A stretch of DNA of 43,909 nt from Crocinitomicaceae bacterium. Lineage in GTDB: Bacteria; Bacteroidota; Bacteroidia; Flavobacteriales_D; Crocinitomicaceae. The stretch spans positions 1-43,909 of the forward strand of contig JAGQYP010000029.1 of NCBI GenBank assembly GCA_020436025.1, in the 5' to 3' direction. Under the pieces are notes generated by a model, which saw only the letters and a program-made list of their open reading frames with translations, had not been told where the DNA came from and did not search any database. Below are positions 17,049 to 24,780 of this stretch, piece after piece; positions within the stretch are counted from its first letter, which is position 1, and each line of letters opens with the position of its first letter. Position numbers and translations under genes: made by a program.

Positions 17049-18260
17049 ATGTTAAAGGGAAAAAAAATCATACTTGGAATTACAGGTAGTATAGCCGCAT
17101 ACAAAGCGGCTTTTTTAGTTCGTGAACTAACCAAAGAAGGGGCTGAAGTCAAAGTAATCATGACCCAAGACAGCACCGAATTTATCACTCCTCTTACCCT
17201 CTCCACCCTATCCAACAACCCAGTATTAATTGATTGGAAAGATGCTTCCGACAATTGGAACAACCATGTAGAATTGGGATTGTGGGCAGACTTATTGCTT
17301 ATTGCTCCTTGTACAGCAAATACTCTGGCAAAAATGAACTCAGGAATTTGTGACAATTTGCTTATGGCGACTTATTTGTCTGCAAAATGTCCCGTTGCCT
17401 TTGCTCCTGCAATGGATTTGGACATGTTTCAACATTTCACGACCCAAAACAATATCTCAAATCTTGTGACTCATGGCTGTCACCTTATTGATTCTGAGGA
17501 AGGAGAATTGGCAAGTGGCTTAGTTGGCAAAGGGAGAATGGCTGAACCTGAAAATATTGTTCAATTTGTTCAAGACTTTTTCAAGCCACAATCCAATCAA
17601 AAAAAAAAGCTAAAAAATAAACGCATTCTAATTACAGCTGGCCCAACATACGAAGCTATCGATCCGGTTCGGTTCATAGGAAATCGATCCAGTGGAAAGA
17701 TGGGAATCGAAATAGCTCGAAAAGCTTCTGAAATGGGAGCTAAAGTTCATCTTGTATTAGGCCCCAGTCAAGAAACTACAATTGATTTAAAAGATTGCAA
17801 AGTCACTCGAGTTGAAAGTGCCGAAGAAATGTTTAAAATTGTGTCCGAAAACATAAAAAAGTTGGATATAGGTATTTTCAGTGCAGCAGTAGCAGATTAC
17901 AGACCTAAAAATCCGGCGAATCAAAAAATTAAGAAGAAAGGTGAAACGCTGGATCTTGAATTGATCAAAAATCCAGATATCCTGAAGTATGCAGGAGAAC
18001 AGAAAGCTAAATTTGGATACAAGCTTGTTGGTTTTGCTTTAGAAACCAACAATGAAGAAGAAAATGCAATCTCTAAGCTTGAGAAAAAAAATCTGGATCT
18101 AATTGTGTTGAATTCATTGCAAGATAAGGGAGCTGGATTCTCAACAAATACGAATAAGATTTCTATTATAGATCGTCACAATAAAATCCTTAAATTTGAG
18201 TTAAAATCTAAGGCCGAAGTAGCCGAAGATATATTAAACGTTATTGTAAATGAATTTTAA
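17049..18260 (+). CDS. coaBC: CoaBC: phosphopantothenoylcysteine synthetase/decarboxylase
   Basis: This bifunctional enzyme makes 4'-phosphopantetheine for coenzyme A. The N-terminal flavin-dependent decarboxylase (CoaC, residues 1-180) has GITGSIAAYKA and the catalytic His73 in NNHVELGLWA. The C-terminal ligase (CoaB, about 190-403) has ILITAGPTYEAIDPVRFIGN, RSSGKMG, FSAAVADYRP, and a KxKK stretch. Two CoaC positions differ from the E. coli Dfp paradigm: PAMD (Asp123) replaces PxMN, and LASG (Ser156) replaces LACG. I recall the same in other Bacteroidota, so it is probably lineage-specific rather than a defect. I chose ATG 17049 (MLKGKKIILGITG) over the in-frame TTG at 17028. The 3' end overlaps porD by 11 bases. 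Confidence 0.93.
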   Translation: MLKGKKIILGITGSIAAYKAAFLVRELTKEGAEVKVIMTQDSTEFITPLTLSTLSNNPVLIDWKDASDNWNNHVELGLWADLLLIAPCTANTLAKMNSGICDNLLMATYLSAKCPVAFAPAMDLDMFQHFTTQNNISNLVTHGCHLIDSEEGELASGLVGKGRMAEPENIVQFVQDFFKPQSNQKKKLKNKRILITAGPTYEAIDPVRFIGNRSSGKMGIEIARKASEMGAKVHLVLGPSQETTIDLKDCKVTRVESAEEMFKIVSENIKKLDIGIFSAAVADYRPKNPANQKIKKKGETLDLELIKNPDILKYAGEQKAKFGYKLVGFALETNNEEENAISKLEKKNLDLIVLNSLQDKGAGFSTNTNKISIIDRHNKILKFELKSKAEVAEDILNVIVNEF

Positions 18261-19158
18261 ACATCTTAGCTTCATTTTTGCATTTCTCTTTGGGTGGCAA
18301 TCGTTTGCTCAGGAATTGAACTGTCAAGTCACAGTACAAGCGGCTCCCAGCTTACAATTAAGTGCGGTGGACAAGGAAATATTTGGTCAGATGGAGACCT
18401 CTATTTTCGAGTTCATGAATAATACGAAATGGACGAACGATGTATTCGAATTAGAAGAAAGGATTAATTGTAATATTTTGGTGACCATTACTGAAATGCC
18501 TTCTTCAGGAACCTATGGAGGACAAATTCAGGTTCAATCCACTCGCCCAGCCTACAATTCATCCTACAATTCACAGTTGTTCAATTTTGTGGATGAGAAT
18601 TTTCAGATATCCTATCAAAGAAATGCTGTGTTGCTTTTTCAACAAGATCAATTCAGAAATAATTTGACTAGTATTTTAGCCTATTACGCCTACTTAATTT
18701 TAGGGTTTGATTATGATTCCTTTTCCTTAGAAGGCGGTTCTAAATGGTTCAATAAAGCTCAACAAGTAGTTTTAAACGCACAAACAAGTGGGTATTCTGG
18801 TTGGTCTTCTTCCGAAACAAGCAGACGAAACAGATATTGGATTGTAGACAATGTTTTGCATCAAATTTTCAAACCTTTGAGAAAGTGTTTCTACACCTAT
18901 CATCGAGAAGGATTGGATAAGCTTTACGAAAACCCAGAGCAAGCCAGGAAAACCATTTACATGAGTTTGTCTGAGCTAAACAAGGTACACTCGACCAAAC
19001 CAAGTTCCCCAAACGTTTCCATTTTCTTGAATGGTAAAGTAAGTGAGATTACCAAAATTTATGGTGACGCCAGTATGCAGGAAAAAAATCAGATTGTGAA
19101 CCTACTGAAAAGAGTGGATCCTGCAAATTCAGGGAAGTACGAAGACATCCTAAAATAA
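18250..19158 (+). CDS. porD: Type IX secretion protein PorD (DUF4835)
   Basis: A 302-residue exported protein with a signal peptide to about residue 20 (FLFGWQSFAQ). The mature part begins ELNCQVTVQAAPSL and continues with LFNFVDENFQISYQRNAVLL, LAYYAYLILGFDYDSFS and LEGGSKWFNKAQQVV, all typical of DUF4835, later named PorD and needed for or linked to T9SS in Porphyromonas and flavobacteria. It should act in the periplasm. Its ATG lies within the end of coaBC (11-base overlap), so translation is probably coupled, and recN follows after 6 bases. The metalloprotease at 3171-6128 is a likely T9SS client, so the export system is in use in this organism. Confidence 0.88.
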   Translation: MNFKHLSFIFAFLFGWQSFAQELNCQVTVQAAPSLQLSAVDKEIFGQMETSIFEFMNNTKWTNDVFELEERINCNILVTITEMPSSGTYGGQIQVQSTRPAYNSSYNSQLFNFVDENFQISYQRNAVLLFQQDQFRNNLTSILAYYAYLILGFDYDSFSLEGGSKWFNKAQQVVLNAQTSGYSGWSSSETSRRNRYWIVDNVLHQIFKPLRKCFYTYHREGLDKLYENPEQARKTIYMSLSELNKVHSTKPSSPNVSIFLNGKVSEITKIYGDASMQEKNQIVNLLKRVDPANSGKYEDILK

Positions 19159-19164
19159 ATCGAT

Positions 19165-20820
19165 ATGATCAATAGACTTTTCATAAGCAACTATGCTTTG
19201 ATCGAAAAGGCAGAAATTGAATTGAATACAGGTTTCTCAGTAATTACAGGAGAAACTGGTGCAGGTAAATCGATTCTTTTGGGCGCGATCGGACTCATTT
19301 TAGGTGATCGGGCAGATTTTTCAGTCTTAAAAGATCAAGAGAAAAAATGTGTCATCGAAGGCGAATTCAAAATTAGTTCTTACCATTTAACCGGTTTTTT
19401 TGAGGAAAATGACCTGGATTACGACCCCATCACCATCATTCGAAGAGAAATAAGTTCTTCAGGGAAGTCAAGAGCTTTCATCAACGATACTCCAGTAAAT
19501 TTAGTCCTTCTAAAAGATTTTGCTTCTCAATTAATCAATATCCATTCTCAAAACCAGACGCATCAACTCAAAAATGAGGATTTCATCATACAGCTGATAG
19601 ATAGCTATTCAGATAAGTCTGATTTAAGAAATACTTATAAGTCAGAACTTAATCATTTGAAAGATTTGGAAAGAAAGTTCCAAGAATTAAAGGATTCAAG
19701 TCAAAAACTCCAGGCCGACGCGGATTACAATCGTTTTCAATATGAGGAAATCAAGACATTGAAACTGAAGGATATTAATTTTGATGAACTGAAAGAACAA
19801 GTGGCATTTGCTTCAAATCAGGAGCATATTCAATCGGCTTTAGAATCTGCTTTGGCACTAATGGATCAGGAAGATTTAGGGTTGATCTCAAACTTACAAA
19901 TGATCAGGAGTCAGATCCATTCGATCGCGAAGTTTAACTCGAAATTTGAAGATTTATATCAGCGAATTGACTCCGGTCTGATAGAAATGATGGACATTCA
20001 ATCAGAATTGTCCAATGTGTTGGATAGCAATCAAAATGAGGATTCACTTGAATTAAAGATTGAAGTTCTTGATGAAATAAATAGACTCCTTCAGAAGCAC
20101 TTTTTAAAAGATATTAAGGAGCTCATGGATCTTGAAGATGACTTGGCAACTAAAATTGATTTTGCTGATAATTCAGAAGAGATGTTACATAAACTTGAGC
20201 AACAAATTCTGGATCGAAAACAAATGCTATCTGACCTTGGATCTCAAATTCATGAGGATCGCAAAGTAATTGCGAAGGATTTAGAGTCCGAATTAAAAAC
20301 TTTACTTTCAGATTTAGTGTTACCAGATGCAACGATTCGATTTGACATTGAGAAGGTGGATAAATATAGAACAACTGGAATGGATCAGGTACGATTCCTT
20401 TTCAATGCCAATCTAGGAGGTACGCTTACTGAAATCTCAAAATCTGCTTCAGGTGGGGAAACCTCAAGACTTATGCTCGCAATTCAGTATCTGTTATCAA
20501 AGAAAAAGTCTTTATCGACATTGATTTTCGATGAAATTGACACTGGAATAAGTGGAGAAATTGCGAGTAAAATTGGAGATTTGCTTGCGAAGATCTCAGA
20601 TAACCTTCAAGTAATTTCCATTACCCATTTGCCTCAGGTTGCTTCCAAGGGTGCCAATCACTATAAGGTCTACAAGGAAAGTGTTGATGGTGAGACAAAA
20701 ACATATATCAAATTGTTATCAAAAGAGGAAAGAATTCACGAAATTGCCAAAATGTTGAGCGGAAATGCTGTGAGCGAAGCCTCTATTGAAAATGCTAAAT
20801 CACTGTTAACTTTTCAATAA
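19165..20820 (+). CDS. recN: DNA repair protein RecN
   Basis: A 551-residue SMC-like ATPase acting early in repair of double-strand breaks by recombination. Walker A is GETGAGKSIL (about residues 29-38). FINDTPVNL and NIHSQNQTHQL follow, with long coiled-coil segments at about 145-230 and 300-370. The ABC signature region is SASGGETSRLMLAIQYLLS, Walker B is STLIFDEIDTGISGEIA, and ITHLPQVAS is the H-loop region. The length is normal. It is the last gene of the bamD operon. The 52-base gap after it contains an independent sigma-54-type promoter for the next gene. Confidence 0.95.
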   Translation: MINRLFISNYALIEKAEIELNTGFSVITGETGAGKSILLGAIGLILGDRADFSVLKDQEKKCVIEGEFKISSYHLTGFFEENDLDYDPITIIRREISSSGKSRAFINDTPVNLVLLKDFASQLINIHSQNQTHQLKNEDFIIQLIDSYSDKSDLRNTYKSELNHLKDLERKFQELKDSSQKLQADADYNRFQYEEIKTLKLKDINFDELKEQVAFASNQEHIQSALESALALMDQEDLGLISNLQMIRSQIHSIAKFNSKFEDLYQRIDSGLIEMMDIQSELSNVLDSNQNEDSLELKIEVLDEINRLLQKHFLKDIKELMDLEDDLATKIDFADNSEEMLHKLEQQILDRKQMLSDLGSQIHEDRKVIAKDLESELKTLLSDLVLPDATIRFDIEKVDKYRTTGMDQVRFLFNANLGGTLTEISKSASGGETSRLMLAIQYLLSKKKSLSTLIFDEIDTGISGEIASKIGDLLAKISDNLQVISITHLPQVASKGANHYKVYKESVDGETKTYIKLLSKEERIHEIAKMLSGNAVSEASIENAKSLLTFQ

Positions 20821-20827
20821 CACTTTT

Positions 20828-20843
20828 TGGCACTTCTATTGCT
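20828..20843 (+). promoter_or_regulatory. Sigma-54 (RpoN) type -24/-12 promoter
   Basis: TGGCACTTCTATTGCT fits the sigma-54 consensus TGGCAC(G/N)nnnnTTGC(A/T): GG at 20829-20830 and GC at 20841-20842, with exact -24/-12 spacing. It lies wholly in the recN/DUF4476 gap. The expected start near 20854 leaves a leader of about 19 bases before ATG 20873. Several Bacteroidota encode RpoN. The rpoN gene itself and a matching enhancer-binding activator are not in this window. Confidence 0.7.
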
Positions 20844-20872
20844 TTAACAAAGAAAACTTAAAACAAATACTT

Positions 20873-21916
20873 ATGAAGAAATGGTTACTTTTTGCTTTGG
20901 TGATCGGGATATGTGGAATCATCAATGCTCAAAACAGATTAGTTGTTTTCAATCAAGAAGGAAAACAATTTTATGTAATCCTAAATGGAATTAAACAAAA
21001 CGCCGAGCCAAAAACCAATGTAAAAATCGAACAATTAACTAGCCAGGCCTACAAGCTAAAGGTCATTTTTGCCGATGGCGCGACTCCAGACATTGATAAA
21101 AGCATCTATTTCGGAGATCCAAACCATGAGTATGTTACTGAGGTTAAAAAATCTAAAAAAGGAGATTATAAAATTGCAATGGTTAGTTATGGTCCGACAG
21201 AAACCAACAATTATCAGTCAACCAATACAATCAACTACACTTCAACGGATGCGGTTGTAGGAAACGGAAGTAATGTCAACACGAATACAAACGTGAATCA
21301 AAACAATGTGAATGTTAATCAGAATAATGCGAATTCAACTGTAACAACACAGCAAACAACTACAACAATCACAAATACAAATACTAATGTGAATGCCAAC
21401 AACAATGCCAATGGTGAGAATGTAAACATGAATGTGAGTGTTGGAGGAGTGGGAATGAATGTAAATGTAAATATTGATGACAATGGAAACAACATCAATT
21501 CCAATTCAAACACCACTTACACCGAAACAGTAACAACCACTACAAACACCACCATCACGAATACTGGAAACAATGGCAATGTGAACAATAATGCCAATAA
21601 CAACTACAATTCGAATAATTACAATAATTGTTATACCTCAACAGTAGATTACAACTCGATGATTGAAGCCGTGAAGGGTGAGAATTTTGCGGATGACAAG
21701 AAGATGGTAGCAAAACAGGCATTGAATAACAAATGTATTTCAACGGATCAAATCAAAGGACTGATGGAACAGTTTTCATTTGAGGATGACAAATTAGAGA
21801 TTGCTAAGTTTTGTTACGACAAATGTTCAGACAAAGACAACTATTACAAAGTAAATAGTGCGCTTACATTTAGCGATTCGAAGGAAGAATTGAACAAATA
21901 TATTGGTGGAAAATAA
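20873..21916 (+). CDS. Secreted DUF4476 protein with Asn/Thr-rich linker
   Basis: A 347-residue exported protein. The signal peptide covers residues 1-19 (GICGIINAQ). Residues 20-105 form a beta-rich domain (NRLVVFNQEGKQFYVILNGI). About 110-258 is a low-complexity linker of Asn, Thr and Val (NVNTNTNVNQNNVNVNQNN). The C-terminal DUF4476 domain (about 260-347, DYNSMIEAVKGENFADDKKM) contains paired cysteines (KFCYDKCSD). DUF4476 proteins are common in Bacteroidota envelopes and lack an assigned role. The preceding sigma-54-type promoter suggests this gene is switched separately from the housekeeping operon before it. The following DUF423 gene overlaps its end, so they are likely cotranscribed. 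Confidence 0.85.
   Translation: MKKWLLFALVIGICGIINAQNRLVVFNQEGKQFYVILNGIKQNAEPKTNVKIEQLTSQAYKLKVIFADGATPDIDKSIYFGDPNHEYVTEVKKSKKGDYKIAMVSYGPTETNNYQSTNTINYTSTDAVVGNGSNVNTNTNVNQNNVNVNQNNANSTVTTQQTTTTITNTNTNVNANNNANGENVNMNVSVGGVGMNVNVNIDDNGNNINSNSNTTYTETVTTTTNTTITNTGNNGNVNNNANNNYNSNNYNNCYTSTVDYNSMIEAVKGENFADDKKMVAKQALNNKCISTDQIKGLMEQFSFEDDKLEIAKFCYDKCSDKDNYYKVNSALTFSDSKEELNKYIGGK
21270..21640 (+). repeat. Low-complexity Asn/Thr codon tract inside the DUF4476 gene
   Basis: Imperfect tandem aat/aac, aca/acc and gtg/gta codons encode N-N-x, T-T-x and N-V-N-x runs. Synonymous codons vary between units, so the tract is selected at protein level rather than being a recent DNA microsatellite expansion. 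Confidence 0.7.
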
Positions 21917-22310
21917 TCAAATACATCGTAGTATTTTAGTTACCGGAGCGATTCTGATTTTGATTGGGATCGCTCTTGGTGCTTTTGGAGCACACGGATT
22001 AAAGGAAAAACTGTCTGCAGAACATTTAAACTCTTTTGAAACCGGAGTACGATACCAGATATACCATGGACTGGCATTATTAATCATTGGTTTCAATGCT
22101 TCAAAATTGAGCTTCTCTCCTGCCCTTTTTTACAAGTTGATTCTTTCTGGAGTCATTTTATTTTCAGGCTCCATTTATATTCTTGCATGCAGAGACCTCA
22201 TAGGCATGCATCCTCCTAAAATAGCCTTTTTGATTACTCCCTTGGGAGGAGTTTGTTTGATTGTTGCTTGGAGTTTGTTGGTTGTAAAACTCCTTAAGAA
22301 AAACCATTAG
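21906..22310 (+). CDS. DUF423 family membrane protein
   Basis: A small integral inner-membrane protein of about 134 residues with four hydrophobic segments (about 11-31, 45-65, 70-92, 98-128). The signature LGAFGAHGLKEKLS, then FETGVRYQIYHGLALLIIG and FSGSIYILACRDL, identifies the DUF423 (YgdD-like) family, of unknown function. No ATG is available in frame. The candidates are TTG 21903 and GTG 21906, both inside the 3' end of the DUF4476 gene; GTG is preferred. The overlap of about 11 bases suggests coupling. The convergent lipoprotein gene ends 6 bases after its stop. Confidence 0.85.
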   Translation: MENNQIHRSILVTGAILILIGIALGAFGAHGLKEKLSAEHLNSFETGVRYQIYHGLALLIIGFNASKLSFSPALFYKLILSGVILFSGSIYILACRDLIGMHPPKIAFLITPLGGVCLIVAWSLLVVKLLKKNH

Positions 22311-22316
22311 AGAAAC

Positions 22317-22754
22317 CTACTTCAACCCATTCTCTCGAAGACACTTATTTACCTTTCTCTGGTATTTTGTTCTCTCTTCGGGAGTACTATTTGGCATGGT
22401 AAGCATTTTCTTACAGTGTTTTTCGATGACATCCATTCGAGCAATGATTTTGTCAACTTGCGCATCATCAGCGGTCTCTAAAGCTTTGTTTACACTATCA
22501 TTTCGAACAATGCAATCGCAAAACTCCCATTGCTCACCATATTTCTTCTCGATATTCTCTTCAATTTTCTCTTCTTCCTTGATATCGTAACCTTGAGCTT
22601 CAAGGGTATCGTCGGATAAGGTATCTACCAAACTCGAATCAACTGCCAATGTATCTTCATCCTGAGTAGTTTGAGTAGCATCGCTTTTTGGTTCTTCAGA
22701 ATTACATGCGACTAAAATAAGCGCAAAAAGAGAAAGAGAGAATAGAGTTTTCAT
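22317..22754 (-). CDS. Hypothetical lipoprotein
   Basis: A 145-residue lipoprotein: the signal SLFALILVACNSEEP places the lipidated Cys at residue 17. It is followed by an acidic, Asp/Ser/Thr-rich stretch (residues 20-60) that looks unstructured. A helical C-terminal half carries cysteines in EFCDCIVRND, EKHCKKML and KCLREN, a spacing that could give disulfides. I do not recognise a named family. It lies 4 bases after the frameshifted DUF1573 gene on the same strand, so both are probably one transcript. Confidence 0.65.
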   Translation of the reverse strand: MKTLFSLSLFALILVACNSEEPKSDATQTTQDEDTLAVDSSLVDTLSDDTLEAQGYDIKEEEKIEENIEKKYGEQWEFCDCIVRNDSVNKALETADDAQVDKIIARMDVIEKHCKKMLTMPNSTPEERTKYQRKVNKCLRENGLK

Positions 22755-22758
22755 AAGT

Positions 22759-23225
22759 TTATTGTTTAGTTGTGTCTTCTTCTAATTGAGGCACCATGGC
22801 GTCCTCTTGAAATCCATCATCCACAAATACAGAGAATTTTACTTCTTCGTATTCTTTTCCAGTGTTCATGTAAACTTTTACAGTTTTATTCACCTTATTG
22901 GCCTTGTTTTTGGAATTGAATTTCACAACGATCTCACCTGATTCCCCTGGAGGAACTGGTGGTTGCTTGCATTCTGGGACAGTACATCCACACGTAGCTT
23001 TACAATCTGCAATCATCAAAGGATTCTCACCTGTATTTTTGAATTTATAAACCACTTCAACCACCGTGTCTTGAGGAATAGTTCCAAAATCATGGGTTGT
23101 CTTTTCCCATTCAACTGTAGTTGGATTCTTTTTAAATTCTTCTGGCATCCCTTCTACTTCGGCATCATCGTTGTTACATGAAAAGAAAGACCTAGTACGA
23201 TTGCGATAAATGTAAAATGTTTCAT
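22759..23225 (-). CDS. DUF1573 lipoprotein, frameshifted within its signal peptide
   Basis: The intact part (from ATG 23148) is a DUF1573 domain: TVEWEKTTHDFGTIPQDT, KFKNTGENPLMI, and the conserved Cys cluster ADCKATCGCTVPEC. Reading upstream, ATG 23225 starts MKHFTFIAIVLGLSF, an ideal lipoprotein signal. The lipobox Cys and following residues (CNNDDAEVEGMPEEF) are in the other frame. A single extra base in the A4 run at 23181-23184 (T4 on the coding strand) would join them as LGLSFSCNNDD. Either the gene is broken, is rescued by slippage, or the assembly has a homopolymer error. The paralogue at 24371-24778 has a normal signal. The hypothetical lipoprotein gene follows after 4 bases. Confidence 0.75.
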
Positions 23226-23308
23226 TAATATTTTTTCTTCAAATTTATCGTTAATATTAAGAAATGCTTGATTTATTTCAGTAAAATTTAATCAAAATAA
23301 TTCACACT

Positions 23309-24019
23309 TTGCCATCACTTCTTCAAAAATATGGAATTCTGTATCTCTTCCTTCTGATTGGGAACTTGGCTTTTTCTCAAGCCGATACCACCATGAGTTT
23401 CTGGTTTCCAGATATTGAAGTAACCGATAAAACATTTAAAGCCAGATATGATTCGGTAAAGAGAAGAGTGGTTAAAGTCTACCCTTACGCTCTTAGAGCT
23501 CAGGAATTGCTGATGGAATATCACAAAGCCACTGAAAATCTGACTAAAAATTCAGAGATTAAAAAATTTGGAAAGGAAGCCCAGCAAAAATTAAAGGATG
23601 ATTTTAAATACATTATCAAAGAAATGTATGTAAGTGAAGGAAAAGTGTTGATGAAACTAATTCACTTGGAAACAGGTTTTACGGTCAGAGAAATCATCGA
23701 AATGTACAGAGGGAAAGCAAAAGCGGGATGGTATCAGTTTGTTGGGAACATGTTTGACCAAAATCTAAGTGCCACCTACAACCCTAAAGATGATTGGATC
23801 ATAGAAATGGTTTTGCGAGATATTCATGCTGGTAGAATCAAAATTAGTCCTGACGCCAAAATCATGAAAAAGGAAGAGTATAAAAAGCTTAAGCAAAAAA
23901 GAGAGGAGAGAAAAAAGGAGTTAAGAAAATGGAGACACAGCAAGGAATACAAGGAACTCCAGAAAGAGAAGGAAGAAGAACAATTGAAGAAAGTTGAGGC
24001 AGAATCTACCAAGAAATAA
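23309..24019 (+). CDS. DUF4294 family exported protein
   Basis: A 236-residue protein with a signal peptide (YLFLLIGNLAFSQ) and the DUF4294 core (YDSVKRRVVKVYPYALRAQE, KLIHLETGFTVREIIEMYRG, GWYQFVGNMFDQNL, YNPKDDWIIEMVLRDIHAG). The function is unknown; the family is restricted to Bacteroidota. A highly charged Lys/Glu/Arg coiled-coil tail runs from about residue 185. No in-frame ATG exists between the upstream stop at 23282 and the signal peptide, so TTG 23309 is the best start. An out-of-frame ATG at 23331 leads quickly to a stop. It is convergent with the yajC operon, with a shared intergenic hairpin. Confidence 0.8.
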   Translation: MPSLLQKYGILYLFLLIGNLAFSQADTTMSFWFPDIEVTDKTFKARYDSVKRRVVKVYPYALRAQELLMEYHKATENLTKNSEIKKFGKEAQQKLKDDFKYIIKEMYVSEGKVLMKLIHLETGFTVREIIEMYRGKAKAGWYQFVGNMFDQNLSATYNPKDDWIIEMVLRDIHAGRIKISPDAKIMKKEEYKKLKQKREERKKELRKWRHSKEYKELQKEKEEEQLKKVEAESTKK

Positions 24020-24041
24020 AAAAGGGGGCTTATTTCCCCCC
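24018..24041 (-). terminator. Terminator of the leucine dehydrogenase-nusB-DUF1573-yajC operon
   Basis: GGGGG (24024-24028) and CCCCC (24036-24040) form a strong stem. On the minus strand it is followed by a run of six T (24023-24018). It lies about 23 bases after the yajC stop. The plus-strand side has no T run, so it mainly serves the minus operon. Confidence 0.7.
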
Positions 24042-24064
24042 TCTCTACTTATTGAACTAAATTC

Positions 24065-24343
24065 TTATTTCGCTTTAGACAACTGATCGTCCTCTGAATA
24101 CGAAATCGCTGTTTTTTCTACTCGAAGTTTTCCGTTATCACAAGAGATCAAAACATTGGTGTCGTTTACTTCAAGAATCTTTCCGTGAATCCCACCAATT
24201 GTTACTACTTTATCTCCAGTTTTTAGAGCTTCTCTAAATTTCTTTTGTTCTTTTTGTTTTTTAAGTTGTGGACGAATCATGAAGAAATAAAAGATCAACA
24301 CGATTAATCCTAACATAACAAAAGAACCACCTCCGTCTCCCAT
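24065..24343 (-). CDS. yajC: Preprotein translocase subunit YajC
   Basis: A 92-residue single-pass inner-membrane protein associated with SecDF and the Sec translocon. Residues about 8-23 are the membrane segment ([17 protein letters not shown]). The hallmark [19 protein letters not shown] follows, then the small SH3-like domain [19 protein letters not shown]. The length is typical. It is the last gene of the operon beginning with leucine dehydrogenase, 27 bases after the DUF1573 lipoprotein gene, and is followed by a strong terminator. Confidence 0.93.
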   Translation of the reverse strand: MGDGGGSFVMLGLIVLIFYFFMIRPQLKKQKEQKKFREALKTGDKVVTIGGIHGKILEVNDTNVLISCDNGKLRVEKTAISYSEDDQLSKAK

Positions 24344-24370
24344 AATTGTTTAATTTATTTTTTATTGATA

Positions 24371-24778
24371 TTAATTTGGAACTACTTTACCTACCAGCTT
24401 CAAAACATTTGGAACCGGTCTTGTATTCATGTTTACAGTCAAAGATTTAACTACAGGCCCAGGTCTCAAACTTGAACTGTACTGTACCGTAACCTCTCCC
24501 CACTCACCTGGAGCAACAGGAGGTTTTTTGGAACAATCTTCTGCTGTTGTACAACCACAATTTGACTTACATTCAAAGATTTTTAGTGGCTTATCCCCTA
24601 CATTTTTAAATCTAAAAGTGTGCGAAATCTTCTCACCTTCCTTGATTTCTCCAAAGTCAAATTTCGTTTCTTCCCATTCTACTTCAGTTGGATCATCCAA
24701 CCAATCTTGAGGAAATTCTTCTTCCATGCTGCAGCTGAGCAGAAGAACCGATAAAAGACTTACTAAAAAATATTTCAT
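24371..24778 (-). CDS. DUF1573 lipoprotein
   Basis: A 135-residue lipoprotein: the signal VSLLSVLLLSCSMEEE puts the lipidated Cys at residue 16. The DUF1573 immunoglobulin-like domain shows VEWEETKFDFGEIKEGEKI, RFKNVGDKPLKI and the Cys motif FECKSNCGCTTAEDC, with PVAPGEWGEVTVQY. The family has no established function and is abundant in Bacteroidota envelopes. It is two bases downstream of nusB and upstream of yajC, a conserved order. A paralogue with the same Cys spacing lies about 1.2 kb away at 22759-23225. Confidence 0.85.
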   Translation of the reverse strand: MKYFLVSLLSVLLLSCSMEEEFPQDWLDDPTEVEWEETKFDFGEIKEGEKISHTFRFKNVGDKPLKIFECKSNCGCTTAEDCSKKPPVAPGEWGEVTVQYSSSLRPGPVVKSLTVNMNTRPVPNVLKLVGKVVPN

Positions 24779-24780
24779 AA

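Noticed and set aside
21270..21640. Possible CRISPR array or DNA tandem repeat
   Set aside because: The repetition is codon-level Asn/Thr bias in a coding frame; there are no conserved repeats with unique spacers.
24018..24041. Bidirectional terminator for DUF4294 as well as yajC
   Set aside because: The plus-strand side of the hairpin is followed by CTCTCTAC, not a T run, so only the minus-strand role is supported.
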